In this document: in pieces, positions 57,245 through 64,000 of the stretch
Numbering within the stretch: the stretch's first letter is position 1
Layout: every line of letters begins with the position of its first letter
Source: Diphasiastrum complanatum
Lineage: Eukaryota > Streptophyta > Lycopodiopsida > Lycopodiales > Lycopodiaceae
NCBI GenBank assembly: GCA_029204225.1
Contig: CM055093.1
Location: 3,336,974-3,400,973, forward strand
DNA: 64,000 nucleotides
Direction: 5' to 3'
Notes under the pieces: model-generated
Database searches by the model: none
The model's input: the letters and a program-made list of their open reading frames with translations, nothing else
What the model was told of the DNA's origin: nothing
Program-made: the position numbers and the translations under genes

Positions 57245-58359
57245 CTTAGCAATGGCAGGTATGAACAAAACATCCTTCAAATGAACATTCCTATTTGTGG
57301 AGAGAGAAATAGGAATTGTGCCAATCCCTTTGATTGCACATTCACCATCATTGGTCGTATAGATCACCCTCTTGTCATCTCCATATGCCAACAAAGAAGT
57401 GAAATACTCTTTGTGAAAAGTCATGTGTGAGCTTGCTCCACTGTCAATTCACCAAGGATCAATATCTCCAACACTAGCAACCAAACATGAAGACATCACA
57501 AATGCATCATCATTTGAGTTTTGATCACCAACACCATCCTCATCTAGAGTTAGATTTCCTTGCTTATCACCTTAATATCTTTTCTTTTTGAAGCAATCAC
57601 TTGCAAAATGCCCTTTGATACTACAATAGAAGCATTTCAATTTTGATCTATCTTTCTTTTTGCCAAAAGTGGAAGTCTCACCTTGATCTTGCCCTTTTGC
57701 TTTTGCCTTGCCCTTGAACTTGCCTTTGAAAAACATAGTCTCCTCTCCATCAAGTTGAGATGTTGATGTAGATCCACCTCCTCTTTATTGAAGCCTATAC
57801 TCCTCATTCACCAAGATCTCTTGAAATCCACAATACTTGGCATAGTCTTTTGAATAGAAAAACTTTGAACAAGATTAGCATGATCATCCAACAAGCCAAT
57901 AAGTATAACTTGAACAAGTTCTACCTCCTTAATGCTCTCATCAATACATGCTAATTCATCATTGAATGTTTTAACCCTCAAAACAAAAGCATGAGAACTT
58001 TCATCCTTCTTTTGAAAAAATTGAAAGATTTGCTTCCTAAGAGTAAATACTTTTGATGTAGACTTGGATACATAAAACGTCTTCAAAGCTTCCCAAGCCT
58101 CACTTGATGAAGTACACTTACCAACTTCCTTGAGAAGTTCATCGGTAACATTCATCTTTATCACATGTAGATGTTTCTTTGCCCTCTTGTCATACCTCCC
58201 TTGATCTTGTTGTGCCATGGGCCTCTCCTCCACACCTACAAAAATATCCATCAAATCATTCATCTCAAGGAGAGACTCCATTCTCACCTTCCAAGTAAAA
58301 TAGTTTGTAGAAGTAAGCCTATCATTGCCTTCCAACATGAATCCACTTGATGTAGCCAT
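57245..58359 (-). pseudogene. copia gag and protease start (5' part of element C or a close relative)
   Basis: From the ATG at 58359: MATSSGFMLEGNDRLTSTNY, HVIKMNVTDELLKEVG, EAWEALKTFYVSKSTSK, the knuckle CFYCSIKGHFASDC, and protease IDSGASSHMTFHKEYF preceded by a stop in place of the second Trp. It ends in FIPAIAK at 57245. The knuckle-to-FIP block (57245-57640) is a diverged duplicate of 56590-56960, so this stretch and the pol at 53751-56960 are two overlapping copies joined through the flipped RT patch. Frameshift near 57800. Confidence 0.82.
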
Positions 58360-58880
58360 GTTGCAATTACTTGATTCTTTCTTTCAACTTGTTCCAATGC
58401 ACAAAGAACTCTCTTGAATGTCAACAAATGAAGTCAAGAAGAAATCACAAAGATATGGAACCTCTCAAATCTCGTTCTTGCACCAAACCTAGCAAATCCA
58501 ACACATAGAATGAAGAATTCTTGATCAACCTATGATCTACCCACAATCTAATGAATCTTGCCACTTACTAAGATTAAAACAAACTCTATTGAAGTCCAGC
58601 AACCTCAAGAGGTAGAGATCAGATCTCACGTATAAGCATGAATGAGAGTAGAGAGAGAGAATATATCTCTTCCCACGTGTGTACATATATTTATAATAGG
58701 TCCATGCCCTATTTTGAATTTGGTTTTCCCCCATAGAAACTTCTAGATCAACACCCCTACTAAAACTATGGATTAGATTCAATGAAGAAGATATTCAAAT
58801 TTGTATCTTCCAAACTCGACCTTCTACATTTTCCTCACTTTTCAAAAGTGGTAATTGTTGTGTCATCTACTTAGTATAAA
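58360..58880 (-). other. leader/LTR-like DNA upstream of the copia gag
   Basis: A TATA-like TTATAAATATATG lies on the minus strand near 58695, and a CT-rich block follows. It may be a 5' LTR, but its sequence does not match the 3' LTR at 53103-53755, and no clear PBS was found. Confidence 0.35.
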
Positions 58881-58903
58881 GGTTCGTCGCTGGGAGCGGC
58901 ACC
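58881..58903 (-). other. putative primer-binding site
   Basis: The minus strand reads GGTGCCGCTCCCAGCG directly after the LTR end. A related block follows the LTR piece at 20.17 kb. The tRNA it would match cannot be named without a database. Confidence 0.45.
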
Positions 58904-59411
58904 TGCATAACAAAAAGCGAGAGAGAAAGCTAGATATGGACATAGAAATAGAAAGAGCTAGAGCTTAGAGATGATGCATAATAACAGAAGATTGCCTCCT
59001 TATAGTTTTGTGAGGGGAGGCCATCTTGGCTTTCATTGGCCCTTTCTTATTGGCTAGAATCCTAATCTTAGCCGTTCAAACTAAAATGATTAGAATCTAA
59101 TGGTTCAATAAGAAGATGACCAAACTCACATGATTCATGTGAGATTTTCTCAACGTAGAACCATGTAACTTGACTTTGGAGTTTTTTATTATTTTATTCT
59201 CTTTAGGCCCCAAGTCTTCTATTCAAATTCTACCAAGCCATTTTGTGTGCTCATTGCGTTGGGCTTACACACGCAGGATGCCAGTTTCCTCGCACTTATT
59301 ATTCTAACTGTACAGTAGTGTACTGTGGCAAAGCCCACTAAGTAAACCTTGGCCAACAATAGTTTTAGTGACGGGACCCACTTATTTATTTATGTACAGG
59401 AAATACCCACA
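58904..59411 (-). mobile_element. 508 bp LTR of the (CT)n-leader family
   Basis: It starts TGTGGGTATTTCC on the minus strand (59411) and ends TTGTTATGCA (58904). It shares with 63379-64000 the blocks ACTAAAACTATTG, GCACTGTACAG-like, CCTGCGTGTGTAAGCCCA and the TATA/GCCAATA region. The CT tract is short here (CTCTCTC). No internal coding remains. Confidence 0.75.
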
Positions 59412-59415
59412 ATAG

Positions 59416-59793
59416 CATTAGAGGAGTTTTGAGTTCCAAAAAGACCCTTTAAGAATTTGTGCAAGATGCCTTTTTTATTATTAAAATATTATAACACTAA
59501 TACTTTTGACTTGCCATAAATTTTTAATCGTGGCTCATAAGTATGCCATGTAACATATCATTGAAAAGTCCTTGTCAAGCACTTTCTAATGCACCAAACT
59601 CCGCTAAATTCGGACTTACCACTAAAAAGTTATGCCATTTTTAGTATGGAACCAAAATGTGGACTCAAAAAGTTACATTACGTAGATTTCAAATTTGAGT
59701 GTTTTGATTGGTCCATGTGTAAGAAGAATTTGAGAAAAAATATAAAAAGAATCTTTACAAAGGATCTTTTTGGGATTTAGAACTCCTCTAATG
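59416..59793. mobile_element. 378 bp MITE-like element with about 37 bp terminal inverted repeats
   Basis: The left end reads CATTAGAGGAGTTTTGAGTT and continues CCAAAAAGACC. The reverse complement of the right end reads CATTAGAGGAGTTCTAAATC and continues CCAAAAAGATCC: about five mismatches in 37. The interior is AT-rich and non-coding. Size and structure fit a MITE. A target duplication could not be recognised, since the left flank is only four bases from an LTR end. Confidence 0.65.
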
Positions 59794-59994
59794 GGTTCTC
59801 GTTCCGAAGTAGTGTCGGTCCCTTGGCACCGTGCCTATATTTGTCGTGGAGGAGCGCTGTTGTCTGCCCGTTTATTGTTGGGACATGGATGCTTAAGGAA
59901 AATTGTGGATATAATTCGCTTACGTAAAAAATTATTTGATGATGGTGATCAACAAGAACGTGAACTTGCCAAATTTTTAATAGTAGCCAGATAA
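59794..59994 (+). other. unrecognised open frame right of the MITE
   Basis: The plus strand stays open to a TAA at 59992-59994 (SVPWHRAYICRGGALLSARL ... DGDQQERELAKFLIVAR). No family is recognised. It could be the start of an exon or part of a transposon. Confidence 0.2.
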
Positions 59995-60009
59995 CTAGTC
60001 TGGTGACCA

Positions 60010-60983
60010 TTCCTAATAATCTTGTTCATTGACAAATGGGTAGTCGAGGCATTCCATCAGAGTATCCCAAGATAAATCTTGTTGATATAATGGATTCTCA
60101 TAGATCGGCGCAACTGGTCCCAGGGTCCTAGACTCCTCCAAATTGTAAGATGGATATGACATGCTAGCTTGACTTTCTTGTCTATCTAGGTATTTATGGT
60201 ATGCTATAGCCTAAAGACTTTCCTCAGCAGTCAATCCTACAAATTGAGGACAAGATATTGTTGTTGTAAGCGCTGGTGCTTGCTAGGAGGGCTGGAGGCC
60301 TATTTGGGATTGGATTCCTTGGATTTCGTCTTTGAAGAATGGATATACCCGGATTTTGGTTTGGGGGTCTGTTGAATCGTGAAACAATTAGACTTTGGCT
60401 GAATCTTGCTTGTTGAAGGACAGTTGTCAACCTTAGTCTTTCCCTTGTCATTGTACTTCCCAATTGAAGGCTGCATGATTGCGCTTGTCTGTGGACCTTG
60501 TGCTGAATTGCCTTCAAGTTGCCCTATTGATGCCAGTCCCCTTTGTAATTCATCACTAAGAATTCTTTGCATCGATTGCATAAAAATCTCTGATAGAACT
60601 TGCCAGACTTCCTCGGTTGCCAATTTTTTGACTTCCTCATCTGTCAGTGGCTTGATGGATTCTACCATCTTTGTCTTCTGTGATGGTTTTACTTGTTTGT
60701 CGGAGGATATCTTTGCGTACTTTGGGACTTTTGTCAGATTGTCTTCTTTCTCACTCATTTCATAATCTGGTGGCACCAGAATTTTTCTTTTATAGTGCGT
60801 TCTTTCGAGAGGTGGAGGAGTCTACACAGGTACATGTTGGTCTACATAGGCCAAATGCCTCCTTGCTAATTGTGGATTACGCAATGGACAATCTCGACAT
60901 AAATGGTTAACTACGCATAGTGAACAAGAGGAATCAAATGTTGATGGATCCCCTCGGTGTGGACATTCAGCATGATGGTGTTG
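60010..60983 (-). pseudogene. Ty3/gypsy gag C-terminus and spacer
   Basis: From 60983 the minus strand reads a knuckle remnant (GQHHHAECPHRGDPSTFDSS), a second knuckle CSLCVVNHLCRDC, a stop, then EMSEKEDNLTKVPKYAKISS and an Asp/Glu/Lys-rich spacer. It continues with breaks to about 60010 (YPSYNLEESRTLGPVAPIYE). The knuckle arrangement matches the gag at 50.8-50.95 kb. The right edge is a head-to-head join with plus-strand gypsy RT. Confidence 0.7.
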
Positions 60984-61930
60984 GCCATTCGGACTTTGCA
61001 ATGCCCCAAGCAATTTCTAACGAGTCATGCAGGTGGCATTCAAAGAGTATTTGCAAGATATTTTGGAGATTTTTTTGGACAATCTGTGCGTGCATGGACC
61101 AGAATCTAGACACTTATCCAATCTGGAGAAGGTGCTACAAAAATGTCGCGAATTCCAAATCTCCTTGAATCCAAAAAAATGTCAATTTTGGGTTACACAT
61201 GGCTTGATTCTTGGCCATATAGTATCTAGACACGGGATCGCCACAGACCTATCGAAAATCAGGATCATTGTTCATCTACCACCACCAAGAACAATCTGCA
61301 AGGTCTATATTTTTATGGGTCATGCTAACTATTACAGGATCTTCATTCTAGATTTTGTGGAGTTAGCACGGCCAATTTACAAGCTCACAATGGATCCACA
61401 TTGGAACGAGAAAGTCGTAAAGGCTTTCCAAAAATTTAAAGATGCACTGGTTTCAGCACCAATCCTACGTCCGCCCAATTGGTCCATTGAGTTTCATGTG
61501 CATACGGAGGCATCGAAATATGCAGTTGGAGCAATCTTAACCCAGCCAGGAGAACACAAAAAGAATTTTTTGATCTGATTTGCAAGTCGACAGCTTAGTG
61601 ATACAGAAATGAGTTATTCAACCACAGAGAGAGAAGCACTGACAATGATATATGCGGTTAAGAAGTTTCGGCATTACTTGATGGCCACACACTTTGATTT
61701 TTATACGGACCATCAACCCTTGCTCTATCTCGTTAACAAAACCTGCAACACAGGGAGAATCACTTGATGGCTATTTATGTTATTAGAGTTTGATTTTCGG
61801 ATAGTAGTTCACAAGGGAGAACAACACTACATGGCAGGTCACGTGTCACATATCAAAGGAAGGATGTTGCACTCCAACCCGACGATGAGCTTCCCAATGC
61901 TACCTTATTTTATGTAGACATAGTACCGGA
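60984..61930 (+). pseudogene. Ty3/gypsy RT C-terminus and RNase H
   Basis: Starts at PFGLCNAPSNF (stop after it), then AFKEYLQDILEIFLDNLCVH, where the second Asp of the catalytic FLDD is Asn. It continues with LSNLEKVLQKCREFQISLNP, GLILGHIVSRHGI and FMGHANYYRIFILDF, then RNase H: FHVHTEASKYAVGAIL, FASRQLSDTEMSYSTTEREA, YAVKKFRHYL, DHQPLLYLVNK. Stops at 61578 and 61766 and a ragged end at 61930 make it dead. It is truncated on the left in the RT palm and on the right after RNase H by an LTR starting at 61936. Confidence 0.88.
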
Positions 61931-61935
61931 GTGGG

Positions 61936-62662
61936 TGTGAAGATTATTAAAATATTATCTTCTTATCTCGAATTTGGGGCCATGTCCATGGTTATTTCCA
62001 CTAAATTTTATGTTGTACATAAAAGGTATGTGAATTGAGCACATAACCTTCTAGTGTAGGTCAGATTTGAGTTAGGTAGATTCAATTTTGATGACATGCA
62101 GAAGTTTAGATAGCATGCAATGTCATATTGTATGCATGCAAGCCACATGCAATCAATGCATGCAATATGCAATGTGGTTTTTGTGATCTACACATGTCTA
62201 GGTAGCTTTATGAGTTGACATGCAGTACATGCAAGAACCATGCATGTAGTTATACATGTGGATCTCTGGTAGGTAAATTAGTTCAGTTAAGTAGACTTTC
62301 CAAGCAACTCCACTGTAAAATTCGAGTCTCTCTCATGTAGGAAAAGCTTGGCATGTTTGCCATATTGTGAATAATGAGATTTTGGTGTTTTGGACTCATT
62401 CTCTCTCTACCCGAGTTTTTCATCATTGATTTTATCTCTCTACCCGAGAGCAGGCTGTTTTCCCCATACTGAACACTTAGAATAATTTCTGACATTCAAT
62501 TCTCATAGTGAGAAGTTAGATTTTTTCATCTGATGTATGTCATTGTGCCTTGTCATAGATTTTTCAAGTATACTGTTCTCTGATCAATCTTGTGCAATCA
62601 CAACACCTCAGTAAGATCATGTAGGCCTTGTGGTGAAGTTCACACGTGCTAAAAACTTCACA
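61936..62662 (+). mobile_element. complete 727 bp copia LTR
   Basis: It begins TGTGAAG and ends CTTCACA (perfect 7 bp inverted ends) and is followed directly by a Met-type PBS, so it is a 5' LTR on the plus strand. Eight CATGCA motifs lie between 62095 and 62244. No gag follows; other LTR-like DNA begins within 300 bases. Confidence 0.85.
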
Positions 62663-62674
62663 TGGTATCAAAGC
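62663..62674 (+). other. primer-binding site, initiator-Met type
   Basis: TGGTATCAAAGC immediately after the LTR, one base from the standard TGGTATCAGAGC. Confidence 0.85.
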
Positions 62675-63378
62675 TTCATGGTATTTCAACTAGTTTAGTC
62701 TAGTTTAGTCACATTTTGGTAAATTGTCAATAAGAGGCCAAAACTCATCTTTGACTTAGAGATAAACTTTTTGAAGTTATATTAGTTTAAAATACATTCA
62801 ATAAGCACTTTTTGAAAATGTGGGAAAGTTGGTAGTCGAGTTTGAGAGAGATTCAAATTTGAACTTTGGGTACATTGAATCTAGACCCAAAAATAGTAGG
62901 GTTTAAATTTTGGAGGGAGATCCAAGTGGCCAAATAGGGTTTGGACTCTCTATAAAAGGATGTAACTCATGGAGAGACACATCTTCTCTCTTCTATCTCT
63001 CATTTCATCATTATACATGGTTCTCTTTGGGTTCTACTACTCATTGGTGCACTATCTTGGTGTTATCTTGCAATCTTGTGTGTAGAATGATCATTTATTG
63101 TTATTTTCGGTTCCACGTGTGTGAAATACAGTAGGGTACTGTAATTGTATGGACAGCAAACATATTTTATGTTTTGGTTCATGTTTGATCAATATTTCTT
63201 AGAGTTTGCATCTCATTTTGTATGTAGATGCTGATTTTTTTACATTGGCAGGATTGTTGGTTTGCTCCTTATTGTAACCAAAGATTTGGGACATGGATTG
63301 GATCTTGAATGATCTGAAATCCTTCACATTGCTCATGTTTCTAAATCAATTTGATTTATTTTTAGAAGATTTGACAAA
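62675..63378 (+). mobile_element. second copia LTR-like segment (matches 48840-49190)
   Basis: A TATA-like CTCTATAAAAGGATG lies near 62947. Downstream, 62995-63340 matches 48860-49190, including CCACGTGTGTGAAATACAGT. Ends not fixed. Nothing codes here. Confidence 0.5.

Positions 63379-64000
<622 letters not shown>

Overview
This is nuclear DNA from a land plant with a large, AT-rich, retrotransposon-filled genome. The evidence is one host gene with plant splice signals and a multi-kilobase intron, many Ty1/copia and Ty3/gypsy pieces with plant-type primer-binding sites (initiator-Met and Asp/Athila-like), (GA)n tracts, a MITE and a LINE fragment. The species cannot be named from the sequence. 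Nothing bacterial, organellar or CRISPR-like was seen.

Layout. At 0.6-6.8 kb, on the minus strand, lies the only convincing host gene: a 96-residue CYSTM-type (XYPPX-repeat plus cysteine-rich tail) stress/membrane protein in three coding exons, with a 3.6 kb second intron, a poly(A) signal, a candidate TATA box and an upstream G-box. At 7-14 kb there are small tandem repeats, a decayed plus-strand copia gag and a minus-strand copia RT/RNase H remnant. At 14-18 kb there is a minus LTR with an Asp-type PBS, an LTR-like repeat that recurs inverted at 38.7 kb, a Met-PBS element that recurs at 51-52.6 kb, and a copia gag fragment. A LINE RT fragment sits near 18.6 kb. At 20-30 kb a plus-strand copia element (LTR pieces at 20.53 and 29.31 kb) encloses a decayed opposite-strand copia, and its own gag start is inverted. 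At 30-32 kb there is a gag-like coiled-coil reading region followed by a PPT and LTR start. At 32-34.1 kb a minus gypsy pol is broken exactly where a plus gypsy LTR begins. At 34.1-43.3 kb that plus gypsy element carries gag, a 3.3 kb stretch of other repeat DNA, and a pol with two consecutive aspartic-protease domains. At 43.3-45.7 kb two copia fragments are joined. At 45.7-48.8 kb lies a minus gypsy gag-protease with PBS and LTR, and at 50-51.2 kb a plus gypsy gag. At 53.1-58.4 kb lies the best-preserved element, a minus copia with an unbroken pol of about 1,030 codons and a clean 653 bp 3' LTR, but a rearranged gag. At 59-64 kb there are an LTR, a MITE, head-to-head gypsy fragments, a complete LTR with PBS, and a further LTR running off the window.

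No pathway joins these genes. The CYSTM gene is a stand-alone host locus and the rest is a retroelement scrapyard. The two most unusual things are the tandem retropepsin domains in the plus-strand gypsy pol (40.2-41.2 kb), and a set of abrupt joins and strand flips between retroelement coding domains that look like template switching or self-integration rather than ordinary nesting. Protein-family assignments come from motif recognition by eye; no similarity search was run.
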